From contig NZ_JAIMID010000001.1 of assembly GCF_019966535.1 (NCBI RefSeq), positions 1 through 64,000 on the forward strand: 64,000 bases of DNA, in the 5' to 3' direction. Origin of the DNA: Mesobacterium pallidum (GTDB taxonomy: Bacteria > Pseudomonadota > Alphaproteobacteria > Rhodobacterales > Rhodobacteraceae). Below are positions 10,679 to 21,776 of this stretch, piece after piece (the first letter of the stretch is position 1; each line of letters begins with the position of its first letter). The position numbers and the translations under genes were made by a program. The notes under the pieces were generated by a model that was not told where the DNA came from, did not search any database, and saw only the letters and a list, made by a program, of their open reading frames with translations.

Positions 10679-11977
10679 TTATTCCGCCGGTTCCGGCGCG
10701 GTGACGGTGGCGCCGGCCGGAATGGTCGGCGCGGCGGCGTTCAGCGCCTCGATGGCAAAGCCCGCGGCCGCCTTGTAGCGCGCCATGAAGGCCTCGCGTT
10801 CCTCGGCCGGGATCACGTCGTCGATGTTCTCGAAGGTCCCGCCGCAGCGCTCGTCCACCATGTTCAGCAGGCCGAAGGGCCCGGCGCCCCGGTTGCGCAG
10901 GATCAGCTCGGACACCGGGCCGCAGAGCTTGGCGTCATAGGCGGCCAACGCCTCGGGCGTCACACCATGGTCCAGCATCAGCGCGCCCAGAGTGCGGGCG
11001 TCGATCACCGCCTGGCTCGCCCCGTTCGACCCCGTGGGATACATCGCATGCGCCGCGTCGCCCAGCAGCGCGACCGGCCCATCGACCCAGGTCGGCACCG
11101 GGTCGCGGTCGATCATCGGGTTCTCATAGGCGACCTCCGCCCCGCGCAGCAGGGCGGGCACGTCGAGCCAGTCATAGGTCCAGCCCTCGAAGTGATGCAC
11201 GAAATCCTCGATCCCGACCGGGCGGAACCAGCCGTCAAGGTTATGCCCCGAGGGCTCGTCCACCGTGATCTCGGCGATCCAGTTGATCTGGGCGAGGCCG
11301 GTCTCGGGGTCGGGATGCGAGATCGGGTAGATCACCATCCGGTGCCTGTGGGTCCCGAGGCCAAGAAAGGACGAGCCCGTGCGCAGCGGCTTGGCCTGCG
11401 TCGTCCCGCGCCACATGATCGCGCCGCCCCAGTGGATCGGCGGCTGGTCCGGGTGCATCTGCTTGCGGATCGCCGAATGGATGCCGTCGCAGCCCAGCAG
11501 CAGCGTGCCGGTCTCTTCGCTGCGGGTGCCATCCGCGTGATCGATCAGCGCCGTGACGCCGTCGCTGGTCTTGCGATAGCCCGTGACGCGGGCGCCCAGC
11601 CGCACGGCGTCCTGGCCGGCACGGGCCACGAAGGTGTCGTGCAGCAGCATGTGCAGCTTGCCGCGATGCACGGCGTATTGCGGCCAGTTGTACCCGGCCT
11701 CCAGCCCGCGCGGCTCGGAATAGATGTCGTTGCCGTTGAGGCCCACCAGCGCCCATTCGTGCGCCGGGACGCCGACCGCGTCCAGCGCGGCGGCATCGAG
11801 GCCGAGGTCGTAAAGCTCGCGCACCGCATTCGGTTGCAGGTTGATGCCGACACCCAGCGGCTTCAGCTCGCGCACCGCCTCGAACACCGTGCAGCGCACA
11901 CCCAGCTGATGCAGGGTCAGGGCCGTGGCCAGCCCGCCGATCCCGCCGCCCGCGATCAACACATGCGGTTCGCTCAT
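10679..11977 (-). CDS. Flavin-dependent (class A) monooxygenase
   Basis: 432-residue FAD-binding hydroxylase of the salicylate/3-hydroxybenzoate hydroxylase superfamily. The dinucleotide fold GGGIGGLATALTL is at residues 10-22, the DG motif LLGCDGIHSAIR near 165-176, and the GD motif ALLGDAAHAMYPTGSNGASQA near 295-315. These sites bind FAD and NAD(P)H; the substrate is not predictable. It stands alone, convergent with pqiC and transcribed away from aglR, which is on the same strand 82 bases upstream. No aromatic degradation genes adjoin it. Confidence 0.85.
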   Translation of the reverse strand: MSEPHVLIAGGGIGGLATALTLHQLGVRCTVFEAVRELKPLGVGINLQPNAVRELYDLGLDAAALDAVGVPAHEWALVGLNGNDIYSEPRGLEAGYNWPQYAVHRGKLHMLLHDTFVARAGQDAVRLGARVTGYRKTSDGVTALIDHADGTRSEETGTLLLGCDGIHSAIRKQMHPDQPPIHWGGAIMWRGTTQAKPLRTGSSFLGLGTHRHRMVIYPISHPDPETGLAQINWIAEITVDEPSGHNLDGWFRPVGIEDFVHHFEGWTYDWLDVPALLRGAEVAYENPMIDRDPVPTWVDGPVALLGDAAHAMYPTGSNGASQAVIDARTLGALMLDHGVTPEALAAYDAKLCGPVSELILRNRGAGPFGLLNMVDERCGGTFENIDDVIPAEEREAFMARYKAAAGFAIEALNAAAPTIPAGATVTAPEPAE

Positions 11978-12059
11978 CGCCCAATCCTCCCTCGTGACGC
12001 CCGCGCGCTTTTATCAGGAAACGCGGGCTGCTCAACCTTTATGGCAGGGGCGGGGGCGG

Positions 12060-13082
12060 TCAGCGCGGGGCGGGGCCGGTCGAGGCGCCCAGCACCAGGT
12101 CGCATTCCAGCATCTTCTGCGTGTCGCCGGTGACGCCCTCGATCCGGTCGATCAGCATGCCGGCCAGCAGCCGCCCCGCCTCGCGCACCGAAGAGCGGGT
12201 CGCGGTAAAGATCGGTTCGTCCTCGCCGTTGGTCATGTAGCTGAGCACGTCGTCATGGGTGATGATCGACACGTCGCGCCCCAGCTTCAGCCCGCGATCC
12301 AGCACCGCGCGCCGCACGCCGAGCGCGCTGATGAAGGAGGAGACAAGGAAGGCGGTGGGCGGCGCGGGGCCGTCCAGCATCTCGGAGGCAAAGCGGAATC
12401 CCAGCCCCTCGGTCATCTCGGCCGACCGGTGCAGGGCGGGGATGGGCGGGATGCCGCGGGCGGTCAGCGCGTCCTCGAAGCCCTGGCGGCGCCGGACCGC
12501 GAAATCCATCGCCTCGAGCCCGTTGATCAGCGCGATGCGCCGGTGCCCGAGGTCCAGCAGGAAATCCGTCGCGCGTTGAAAGGCGCGCCGGTTATTGACG
12601 TCGAGCCAGGTGTAATCGCCCGGCACCTCGCTGGCGCGGCCGTGGACGGCGAAGGGCAGGCCGATGTCGCGCAAGAGGTAAATGCGCGGATCGTTCAGCA
12701 ACGGCCCGTGCAGGATGGTGCCGTCCACGTTGCCCTTGACCTTGTAGGCGCGGAAGGCGCGCTCGACCTCCGCATCGTCCACGACGGTCAGCACCATGTC
12801 ATAGCCGCGCCGCGCATAGGTCTCGCCCGCGCCGGCGATGAAGTCGCCGAAGATCGGGTTGACGATCTCGTGGCTGTCCGAACTGGGGATCACATGGCCG
12901 ATGGCATAGGCGCGGCCAGTGGCAAGCCCCTTGGCCCGGGCATTGGGGCTGTAATTGTGCTGTCGCGCTGCTGCCTGCACCCGCTCGCGCGTGGCCGCGC
13001 TGACCTCGGGGTAGCCGTTCAGGGCCCGGCTGACCGTGGTCTGGCTGAGCCCGAGAATGCGGGACAATTCCTTGAGGTTCAT
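12060..13082 (-). CDS. aglR: LacI-family regulator of the alpha-glucoside operon
   Basis: 340-residue repressor. The N-terminal LacI helix-turn-helix MNLKELSRILGLSQTTVSRAL and the hinge stretch NYSPNARAKGLATGRAYAIG (about 44-63) are followed by a periplasmic-binding-like effector domain. It is divergent from aglE, and the shared 282-base region carries two AAAGCGCTTT palindromes, one next to each start. This fits repression of both aglR and aglEFGAK, relieved by an alpha-glucoside or its product. Name and role come from the family and the conserved aglR-aglEFGAK order. Confidence 0.88.
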   Translation of the reverse strand: MNLKELSRILGLSQTTVSRALNGYPEVSAATRERVQAAARQHNYSPNARAKGLATGRAYAIGHVIPSSDSHEIVNPIFGDFIAGAGETYARRGYDMVLTVVDDAEVERAFRAYKVKGNVDGTILHGPLLNDPRIYLLRDIGLPFAVHGRASEVPGDYTWLDVNNRRAFQRATDFLLDLGHRRIALINGLEAMDFAVRRRQGFEDALTARGIPPIPALHRSAEMTEGLGFRFASEMLDGPAPPTAFLVSSFISALGVRRAVLDRGLKLGRDVSIITHDDVLSYMTNGEDEPIFTATRSSVREAGRLLAGMLIDRIEGVTGDTQKMLECDLVLGASTGPAPR

Positions 13083-13094
13083 TGCGGACCGCCT

Positions 13095-13108
13095 TCAAAG
13101 CGCTTTCA
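13095..13108. promoter_or_regulatory. AglR operator O1 (aglR-proximal)
   Basis: TCAAAGCGCTTTCA, 13 bases before the aglR start, with the perfect AAAGCGCTTT core at 13097-13106 and CG-centred symmetry typical of LacI-family operators. The position would block aglR transcription or early elongation. Its twin lies 159 bases away, centre to centre. Confidence 0.75.
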
Positions 13109-13217
13109 AAGTGCGGCCAAGCCTAACGGGCCGAAGTCCCCGCGTCAAAGGCTCCGAACACCGTGGCAAATGCTGCGGGTGCGAAGGAAATCAAGGGGCG
13201 ATGCCGCAGAAGTTCGC

Positions 13218-13223
13218 TTGACA
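13218..13223 (+). promoter_or_regulatory. -35 box of the agl operon promoter
   Basis: A perfect TTGACA. A -10 is less clear (GCTAAC/TAACAT around 13244-13251 are spaced too widely to be ideal). A start site near 13254 would put operator O2 right over it. Confidence 0.5.
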
Positions 13224-13253
13224 GCCAGAAGGCGATGTCCGACGCTAACATAC

Positions 13254-13267
13254 CGAAAGCGCTTTGA
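13254..13267. promoter_or_regulatory. AglR operator O2 (aglE-proximal)
   Basis: CGAAAGCGCTTTGA with the same AAAGCGCTTT core at 13256-13265. It lies about 33 bases downstream of the TTGACA, at the expected transcription start, as for a repressor operator. The 159-base distance to O1 is close to 15 helical turns, compatible with looping. Confidence 0.75.
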
Positions 13268-13364
13268 GGGAGGCGATTCCCGGAGCGTCTGAATCGATGG
13301 CGCCTGAGATGGCGCGCTGACAGTCCCGCACCTGGGAGGGTGCGACCGATCGGGAGGAACCCTA

Positions 13365-14645
13365 ATGAACCGGACATTGAAACGAACCTATTTCCTTGGC
13401 GCGGCCGTGGCGGCGCTTGTCGCGGGCGGCGCGCAGGCGCAGCAGCTGACCATCGCCGGTCCCTGGATCGGCACCGACGAAGAGCAGGTGCAGGCCGTGC
13501 TGGACGTGTTCCGCGAACAATCGGGCGTCGATGCCCGCTACGTCGGCTCGGACAGCTTCGAGCAGCAGATCGTCGTGGATGCAGAGGCCGGATCGGCCCC
13601 GAACGTCGCCGTCTTCCCGCAGCCGGGCCTCGCGGCCGACATGGCCTCGCGCGGGTTCCTGACGCCGCTGGCCGATGGCACTGCCGACTGGGTGCGTGAC
13701 AACTACGCGGCGGGCCAGTCCTGGGTCGACCTTGGCACCTATGCCGGCCAGGACGGCGCGGATCACCTCTATGGCTTCTTCTACAAGGTCGATGTGAAAT
13801 CGCTGGTCTGGTACGTCCCCGAGAACTTCGAGGATGCCGGCTACGAGGTCCCCGAGTCCATGGAGGAGCTGAAGGCCCTGACCGACCAGATCGTCGCCGA
13901 TGGCGAAACGCCCTGGTGCATCGGGCTGGGGTCTGGCGGTGCCACCGGCTGGCCGGCGACCGATTGGGTCGAGGACCTGCTGCTGCGCACCCAAAGCCCC
14001 GATGTCTACGACCAGTGGGTCAGCAACGAGATCCCGTTCGACGATCCGCGCATCGTCGAGGCGATCGAGGAATTCGGCTGGTTCGCCCGCAACGACGATT
14101 ATGTCGCCGGGGGCGCCGGTGCCGTCGCCTCGACCGATTTCCGCGACAGCCCCAAGGGGCTCTTTGCCTCGCCACCGCAGTGCTACATGCACCGCCAGGC
14201 GTCGTTCATCCCCGCCTTCTTCCCCGAGGGGACCGAGGTGGGCGTGGATGCGGATTTCTTCTACTTCCCGTCCTACGCGGAAAAGGACCTGGGCAACCCG
14301 GTGCTGGGCGCGGGGACGCTTTGGGCGATCACCAACGACAGCCCCGAGGCGCATCAGCTGATCGAGTTCCTCAAGACGCCCGAGGCGCATGAGGCCTGGA
14401 TGAAGCAGAAGGGCTTCCTGACCCCGCACAAGGGCGTGAACCCCGATGCCTTCGGCGATCCGACCCTGCGCAAGATGAACGACATCCTGCTGGGCGCGAC
14501 CACCTTCCGCTTTGACGGGTCCGACCTGATGCCCGGCGGCGTCGGCGCGGGGTCGTTCTGGACCGGCATGGTCGATTACGCGGGCGGCGAAGACGCGGCC
14601 ATGGTCGCCGGCAAGATCCAGGACAGCTGGGACGGGCTGAAGTAA
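13365..14645 (+). CDS. aglE: Alpha-glucoside ABC transporter, substrate-binding protein
   Basis: 426-residue periplasmic protein that captures alpha-glucosides (sucrose, maltose, trehalose types) for AglFG. Signal peptide MNRTLKRTYFLGAAVAALVAGGAQA, then a type-1 sugar-binding fold starting QQLTIAGPWIGTDEEQ. GGAGG at 13353-13357 lies seven bases before the ATG. First gene of the operon. The 90 bases to aglF contain a GC-rich imperfect hairpin that could hold back downstream transcription relative to the abundant binding protein. Confidence 0.92.
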   Translation: MNRTLKRTYFLGAAVAALVAGGAQAQQLTIAGPWIGTDEEQVQAVLDVFREQSGVDARYVGSDSFEQQIVVDAEAGSAPNVAVFPQPGLAADMASRGFLTPLADGTADWVRDNYAAGQSWVDLGTYAGQDGADHLYGFFYKVDVKSLVWYVPENFEDAGYEVPESMEELKALTDQIVADGETPWCIGLGSGGATGWPATDWVEDLLLRTQSPDVYDQWVSNEIPFDDPRIVEAIEEFGWFARNDDYVAGGAGAVASTDFRDSPKGLFASPPQCYMHRQASFIPAFFPEGTEVGVDADFFYFPSYAEKDLGNPVLGAGTLWAITNDSPEAHQLIEFLKTPEAHEAWMKQKGFLTPHKGVNPDAFGDPTLRKMNDILLGATTFRFDGSDLMPGGVGAGSFWTGMVDYAGGEDAAMVAGKIQDSWDGLK

Positions 14646-14735
14646 GCGCAGCCGCGTGACAGGGGCGGTTCCGGCACCAGCCGGGCCCGCCCGTCAAGTC
14701 CGGCAGAACGCCGGCAGGCCTCGGGGAGGGGAGCC

Positions 14736-15971
14736 ATGAACCCGGCACTGCAGGGATTGATCACCATCATCGTCGGCGTCGGAGGATGCGTCGGTTATTT
14801 CTGGCTGTCGAACCAGGTGCTCGACAAGGTGTTGTTCCCCGCGCGGGGCGACGATGCCGGCCGGAACATCAACCGGGCCAACCAGATCCGGCCCTGGCTG
14901 TTTCTCTTTCCCGCGATCTTCGCGCTGGGGCTGTACCTCGCCTATCCTGTGGTCGAGACGCTGCGCCTGTCGCTGACCGACCGCGACGCCGGCGGCGCCT
15001 TCGTCGGCCTCGAGAACTACCGCCGCATGATGGCCGAGGACACGTTCTGGGAAGCCATGCGCAACAACATGCTCTGGCTGATCGTGGTGCCTGCCGCCTC
15101 GACCGCCATCGGGCTGCTGGTCGCCCAACTGACCGACCGGATCGCCTGGGGGGCCATCGCCAAGTCGCTGATCTTCATGCCCATGGCGATTTCCTTCGTC
15201 GGCGCCTCGGTGATCTTCAAGCTGATCTACGATGCGCGCCCCGCGGGGCAGGCGCAGATCGGCGTGATGAACGCGGTCTGGCTGCAATTCGACGGCGGGC
15301 CGATGTCCTTCATCATGCTGCGGCTGCTGCCCGCGATCATCCTGATCGCCTTCATTGCCGTGGTCGCCTATGTCGCCTGGATCTTCCTGAAACCCTTCTT
15401 CGACACATCGCTGCGCAAGGGCGGGGCGGTCATCCAGGCCATGCGCGGAGTCTTTGCCATCGTTGCGGCCTGGCTGATCTTCCTGTCGCTGCGTTCGCTC
15501 TGGGGTGTCTTCACGATCACCTACGCCTACGGCGAGCCGCAGCAATGGCTGACCATCCCGTTCTGGAACAACTTCTTCCTGATGGTCGTGCTGATCTGGA
15601 TCCAGACCGGCTTTGCCATGGTGATCCTCTCGGCCGCCCTGCGCGGCATCCCCGAGGAAACCATCGAGGCCGCGATCATCGACGGGGCGAACCCGTTCCA
15701 GATCTTCTTCAAGATCAAGGTGCCGCAGATCATGGGCACCATCGTGGTGGTCTGGACGACGATCACGCTGGTCGTCCTCAAGGTCTTCGACATCGTCTTT
15801 GCCATGACCAACGGCCAATGGGACACGCAGGTCCTGGCCAACTACATGTACGACAAGCTGTTCCGGTCGCTTGACTGGGGTGTCGGCAGCGCCTCGGCCA
15901 TGATCATCATGTTGCTCGTCTCACCGATCCTGATCTGGAACGTGTGGAGCGCGCGCAAGGAAATGAAGTGA
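14736..15971 (+). CDS. aglF: Alpha-glucoside ABC transporter, permease AglF
   Basis: Inner-membrane permease, 411 residues, longer than the usual 300 of this class because of an extra N-terminal helix and an internal hydrophobic insertion (about residues 190-260). The coupling loop ETIEAAIIDGANPFQIFFKI is near residues 308-327. GGGGAGGGGAG stands just before the ATG. It pairs with AglG 13 bases downstream. Length and insertion agree with known AglF proteins. Confidence 0.92.
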   Translation: MNPALQGLITIIVGVGGCVGYFWLSNQVLDKVLFPARGDDAGRNINRANQIRPWLFLFPAIFALGLYLAYPVVETLRLSLTDRDAGGAFVGLENYRRMMAEDTFWEAMRNNMLWLIVVPAASTAIGLLVAQLTDRIAWGAIAKSLIFMPMAISFVGASVIFKLIYDARPAGQAQIGVMNAVWLQFDGGPMSFIMLRLLPAIILIAFIAVVAYVAWIFLKPFFDTSLRKGGAVIQAMRGVFAIVAAWLIFLSLRSLWGVFTITYAYGEPQQWLTIPFWNNFFLMVVLIWIQTGFAMVILSAALRGIPEETIEAAIIDGANPFQIFFKIKVPQIMGTIVVVWTTITLVVLKVFDIVFAMTNGQWDTQVLANYMYDKLFRSLDWGVGSASAMIIMLLVSPILIWNVWSARKEMK

Positions 15972-15984
15972 GGGGGAAGAGGTC

Positions 15985-17139
15985 ATGGACAACATAGCAG
16001 GCAGCAAGTCATCCCTCACCTGGGCGGTGCATATCTCGGTCGCGCTGCTGGTGGCGCTCTGGCTGTTCCCGACCGTGGGGCTGTTCGTGTCGTCCTTCCG
16101 GACGGCCGACCAGATCTCTTCGTCCGGCTGGTGGGCGTCGATGTTCGCCGCCGAGCAGAACGAGGTCTACCGGACCGCCGACCCGGACGGGACGCGCGTG
16201 GCCGACGGCGACATGTTCGTCGTCTCGGGCAATATCTTCGAGGCGGGGCTGGAGGGGCGCAGCATCAGCCGCTGGGGCACCTCGTCGCGCGACGTCTCGG
16301 CCTACGCGGTGGGAGAGACCGCCGACATGGGCGATGGCGAGACCATGGTGCTCGAGGCGGACGGGTCCTACGAATGGCGAGGCACGGATGACCAGATCTC
16401 GGGCCGGGGGCAGCGCATCTTTGCCACCGTGACGGCGCCGCCGGATTTCACCACCGAGAATTACGAAACGGTTCTGCTGAGCGGCAACAACACCGACAAC
16501 ATGGCCAAGGCCTTCTATTCCACTCTGACGGTGACGATCCCGGCGACGATCATTCCCATCGTCATCGCGGCCTTTGCGGCCTATGCGCTGGCCTGGATGG
16601 ATTTCCCCGGCCGCGCGCTGCTGATCGCCTGCGTGGTGGGCCTGCTGGTGGTGCCGCTGCAACTGGCGCTGATCCCGCTGCTCAAGCTCCACCTCGGCAT
16701 CGGCATCGGCAAGGGCTACCTTGGCGTCTGGCTGGCGCACACCGGCTTTGGCCTGCCACTCGCCATCTACCTCTTGCGCAACTACATGGTCGGGTTGCCG
16801 CGCGACATCATCGAAAACGCCAAGGTCGACGGTGCCACCGACTTCCAGATCTTCACCAAGATCATCCTGCCGCTCAGCTTCCCGGCGCTGGCCAGCTTTG
16901 CGATCTTCCAGTTCCTCTGGACATGGAACGACCTGCTGGTGGCCCGCGTCTTCCTGATCGACAGCTCGGGCACCACCACGGTGATGACCAGCCAGATCGT
17001 CGAGCTGCTGGGCACCCGCGGCGGCAACTGGGAAATCCTCGCCACGGCGGCCTTCGTGTCGATCGCGGTGCCGCTGGTGGTCTTCTTTGCCATGCAACGC
17101 TACCTCGTGCGCGGCCTGCTGGCCGGCTCGGTCAAGTAA
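15985..17139 (+). CDS. aglG: Alpha-glucoside ABC transporter, permease AglG
   Basis: Second permease, 384 residues. After the first membrane segment (about 14-33) comes a hydrophilic domain of some 120 residues, presumably periplasmic, before the remaining five segments; standard MalG-type permeases lack this. The coupling loop is IIENAKVDGATDFQIFTKI near 274-292. GGGGGAAGAGG precedes the ATG. The insertion is a feature of AglG proteins and may contact AglE. Confidence 0.92.
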   Translation: MDNIAGSKSSLTWAVHISVALLVALWLFPTVGLFVSSFRTADQISSSGWWASMFAAEQNEVYRTADPDGTRVADGDMFVVSGNIFEAGLEGRSISRWGTSSRDVSAYAVGETADMGDGETMVLEADGSYEWRGTDDQISGRGQRIFATVTAPPDFTTENYETVLLSGNNTDNMAKAFYSTLTVTIPATIIPIVIAAFAAYALAWMDFPGRALLIACVVGLLVVPLQLALIPLLKLHLGIGIGKGYLGVWLAHTGFGLPLAIYLLRNYMVGLPRDIIENAKVDGATDFQIFTKIILPLSFPALASFAIFQFLWTWNDLLVARVFLIDSSGTTTVMTSQIVELLGTRGGNWEILATAAFVSIAVPLVVFFAMQRYLVRGLLAGSVK

Positions 17140-17160
17140 CCACAATCCAAAGAGTCCCCC

Positions 17161-18813
17161 ATGAGTCTTCACGACACCTTCTCCCCCCTGCGAACCCTCG
17201 ACAAGTCCGAGGATTGGTGGCGTGGGGCGGTGATCTACCAGATCTATCCGCGCAGCTACCAGGACAGCAACGGCGACGGCATCGGCGACCTGCGCGGCAT
17301 CGCGCAGCGGCTTCCTTACGTCGCCTCGCTGGGGGTGGACGGGATCTGGATCTCGCCCTTCTTCACCTCTCCGATGAAGGATTTCGGCTATGACGTCAGC
17401 GATTACTGCGACGTCGACCCGATGTTCGGCACACTGGCGGACTTCGACCTGCTGGTCGACACGGCGCACAAGCTGGGGCTCAAGGTCATGATCGACCTCG
17501 TGCTGTCGCATACCTCGGACCAGCACCCCTGGTTCGCGGAAAGCCGCGCCAGCCGCGACAACGACAAGGCCAACTGGTACGTCTGGTCCGAACCCAAGCC
17601 CGACGGCACCCCGCCCAACAACTGGCTGTCGATCTTCGGCGGCTCGGGCTGGCAATGGGATGCGCGGCGCGAGCAGTACTACCTGCACAACTTCCTGACC
17701 TCGCAGCCCGACCTGAACTTCCATGAGCCGCAGGTGCAGGAGGCGTTGCTGGACGTGGCCCGGTTCTGGCTGCACCGGGGGGTGGACGGCTTCCGGCTGG
17801 ACACGATCAACTTCTACATCCACGACGCCCAGCTGCGCGACAACCCGCCCCTGCCCAAGGAACAGCGCAACGCCTCGATCGCGCCCTCGGTGAACCCCTA
17901 CAACCACCAGGAACATCTCTACGACAAGAACCAGCCCGAGAACCTCGAGTTCCTGCGCAAGCTGCGGGCGGTGATGAAGCCGTTCAAGGCCGCCGCCGTG
18001 GGCGAGGTCGGGGATGCGCAGCGGGGGCTCGAGATCCTGGGCCAGTATACCAAGGGCGATGACATGGTGAACATGTGCTACGCCTTCGAATTCCTCGCCG
18101 CCGACCAGCCGACCGCGCAGCGCATCACCGAGGTCTTCGCCAAGGTGGACGAGGTCGCGGGCGACGGCTGGGCCTGCTGGGCGTTTTCCAACCACGACGT
18201 GGTGCGCCACGCGACCCGCTGGGGTCTGAACCCGCAGGCGCAGCGCCTGATGGTCACGCTGTTGATGTGCCTGCGCGGCTCGGCCTGCATCTACCAGGGC
18301 GAAGAGCTGGGCCTTTCGGAGGCCGAGCTGCGGTTCGAGGAATTGCAGGACCCCTACGGCATCGAGTTCTGGCCCGAGTTCAAGGGCCGCGACGGCTGCC
18401 GCACGCCCATGGTGTGGGAAGGCAACGTGATCAACGGCGGCTTCAGCCAGGCGATGCCCTGGCTGCCGGTCTCGTCCGAGCACATGATGAATGCGGTCAG
18501 CGTCCAGGAGGAGGACCCGGGCGCCCTGCTGCATCATTACCGCCGGGCGGTCGCGATGCGGCACCATTTCGGCGCGCTCAAGACGGGCGAGCTGACGGGC
18601 ATGGCGGCCTCGGGCGACGTGCTGAGTTTCACGCGCCGCGATGGCGAGGCCGAGATCTTCTGTGCCTTCAACCTCAGCGACACGCCGTCCGAGCTGAAGA
18701 TGCCCGAAGGCGACTGGGTTCCCATCGGGGAGGAGCTGGGCAGCGGACATCCCAGCGCCGATGGCAAGCTGCATTTCGGGCCCTGGCAGGTCAGCCTGGC
18801 GCGCCGGGCATAA
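17161..18813 (+). CDS. aglA: Cytoplasmic alpha-glucosidase, GH13
   Basis: 550-residue glycoside hydrolase family 13 enzyme that splits imported alpha-glucosides. The four conserved regions are present: DLVLSHTSDQHPWF, GFRLDTINF with nucleophile Asp214, VGEVGD with acid/base Glu282, and FSNHDVVR with Asp346. There is no signal peptide, so it acts in the cytoplasm, consistent with its place between the permeases and the ATPase. Length is usual for oligo-1,6-glucosidase/alpha-glucosidase types. Exact bond preference is not readable. Confidence 0.93.
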   Translation: MSLHDTFSPLRTLDKSEDWWRGAVIYQIYPRSYQDSNGDGIGDLRGIAQRLPYVASLGVDGIWISPFFTSPMKDFGYDVSDYCDVDPMFGTLADFDLLVDTAHKLGLKVMIDLVLSHTSDQHPWFAESRASRDNDKANWYVWSEPKPDGTPPNNWLSIFGGSGWQWDARREQYYLHNFLTSQPDLNFHEPQVQEALLDVARFWLHRGVDGFRLDTINFYIHDAQLRDNPPLPKEQRNASIAPSVNPYNHQEHLYDKNQPENLEFLRKLRAVMKPFKAAAVGEVGDAQRGLEILGQYTKGDDMVNMCYAFEFLAADQPTAQRITEVFAKVDEVAGDGWACWAFSNHDVVRHATRWGLNPQAQRLMVTLLMCLRGSACIYQGEELGLSEAELRFEELQDPYGIEFWPEFKGRDGCRTPMVWEGNVINGGFSQAMPWLPVSSEHMMNAVSVQEEDPGALLHHYRRAVAMRHHFGALKTGELTGMAASGDVLSFTRRDGEAEIFCAFNLSDTPSELKMPEGDWVPIGEELGSGHPSADGKLHFGPWQVSLARRA

Positions 18814-18838
18814 CGGGAAAAGAAAAGGGGGGAGGACA

Positions 18839-19930
18839 ATGGCGGATCTCAAGCTGACCGATGTCGCAAAGACATACGGTGGTACGGTCGAGGTGTTGAA
18901 GAACATCAACCTCGACATCAAGACGGGCGAGTTGATCGTCTTTGTCGGGCCCTCGGGCTGCGGCAAGTCCACGCTGCTGCGGATGATCGCGGGGCTGGAA
19001 AAGATCTCGGGCGGCACGCTCGAGATCGGCGGGCAGGTCGTGAACGACGTGCCGCCCGCGCAGCGCGGCATCGCCATGGTCTTCCAGTCCTACGCGCTTT
19101 ATCCGCACATGACGGTGCGCGAGAACATGAGCTTTGCGCTCAAGCTGGCGCACAAGTCGCAGTCCGAGATCACGGCAGCCGTGGACCGCGCGGCGCGCAT
19201 CTTGCAGCTTGAGCCCTACCTCGACCGCCTGCCCAAGGCGCTGTCGGGCGGGCAGCGTCAGCGGGTCGCCATCGGCCGCGCCATCGTACGCGACCCGCAG
19301 GTGTACCTGTTCGACGAGCCGCTGTCGAACCTCGACGCGGCGCTGCGCGTCGCCACGCGGATCGAGATCGCGCAGCTGAAGGAATCCATGCCCGATAGCA
19401 CGATGATCTACGTGACCCATGACCAGGTCGAGGCGATGACGCTCGCTTCCCGCATCGTCGTGCTGGCCAACAAGGGCATCGCGCAGGTCGGCTCGCCGCT
19501 TGAGCTCTACGAGACGCCCGAGAACGAGTTCGTCGCGCAATTCATTGGCTCGCCCTCGATGAACCTGCTGCCGGGCGAGGTGACGGGCACCGGCGAGATG
19601 ACCGAGGTGACGCTTGAGACCGGGCTGAAAGTGCGCTCGGCCGTGCCGACGCGGGACAGCGACATGGGGATCCAGGTGAATGTCGGCATCCGCCCCGAGG
19701 ATTTCGTCGCCACCGAAACGGGCCATGCCTACGAGGGCACCGTCGATATCATCGAGGCGCTGGGCGAGGTCACGCTGCTGTATTTCGACAAGCAGGAGGG
19801 GGCCGAGCACGGGATGATCGCCAAGCTGCCGGGCATCCATGCCGGGCTGCGCGGCCAGACAGTCAAGCTGGGCGCCGATCCGGCCAAGGTGCATGTCTTT
19901 TCGGGCGGCCGGTCGCTGCTGTATCGCTAA
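18839..19930 (+). CDS. aglK: Alpha-glucoside ABC transporter, ATP-binding protein
   Basis: 363-residue MalK-type ATPase. Walker A GPSGCGKST (37-45), signature LSGGQRQ and Walker B VYLFDEP follow in order, with a C-terminal TOBE regulatory domain from about residue 235 (RPEDFVATETG). The ATG at 18839 follows GGGGGGAGG; an earlier in-frame start would read through the aglA end and is not used. Last transport gene of the operon; pgm follows after 93 bases. Confidence 0.93.
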   Translation: MADLKLTDVAKTYGGTVEVLKNINLDIKTGELIVFVGPSGCGKSTLLRMIAGLEKISGGTLEIGGQVVNDVPPAQRGIAMVFQSYALYPHMTVRENMSFALKLAHKSQSEITAAVDRAARILQLEPYLDRLPKALSGGQRQRVAIGRAIVRDPQVYLFDEPLSNLDAALRVATRIEIAQLKESMPDSTMIYVTHDQVEAMTLASRIVVLANKGIAQVGSPLELYETPENEFVAQFIGSPSMNLLPGEVTGTGEMTEVTLETGLKVRSAVPTRDSDMGIQVNVGIRPEDFVATETGHAYEGTVDIIEALGEVTLLYFDKQEGAEHGMIAKLPGIHAGLRGQTVKLGADPAKVHVFSGGRSLLYR

Positions 19931-19969
19931 GGCCGTGGCGCGGGGCGACCCCGCGCCATTCGCACTTGA

Positions 19970-21658
<1,689 letters not shown>

Positions 21659-21684
21659 GCCGAGTTTTCCGACCTGCGGAACAG

Positions 21685-21718
21685 ATGGCCCCGGACCGCC
21701 CGTCCGGGGCCATTTTTT
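21685..21718 (+). terminator. Rho-independent terminator after pgm
   Basis: A perfect 12-bp stem (ATGGCCCCGGAC with GTCCGGGGCCAT), five-base loop, then TTTTT. It closes the agl-pgm transcription unit. Confidence 0.95.
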
Positions 21719-21776
21719 GTGGACCGAGGCGCCATGCCCCCTTAGCCTGACGGAATAACAATAGGGAGGAATATCC

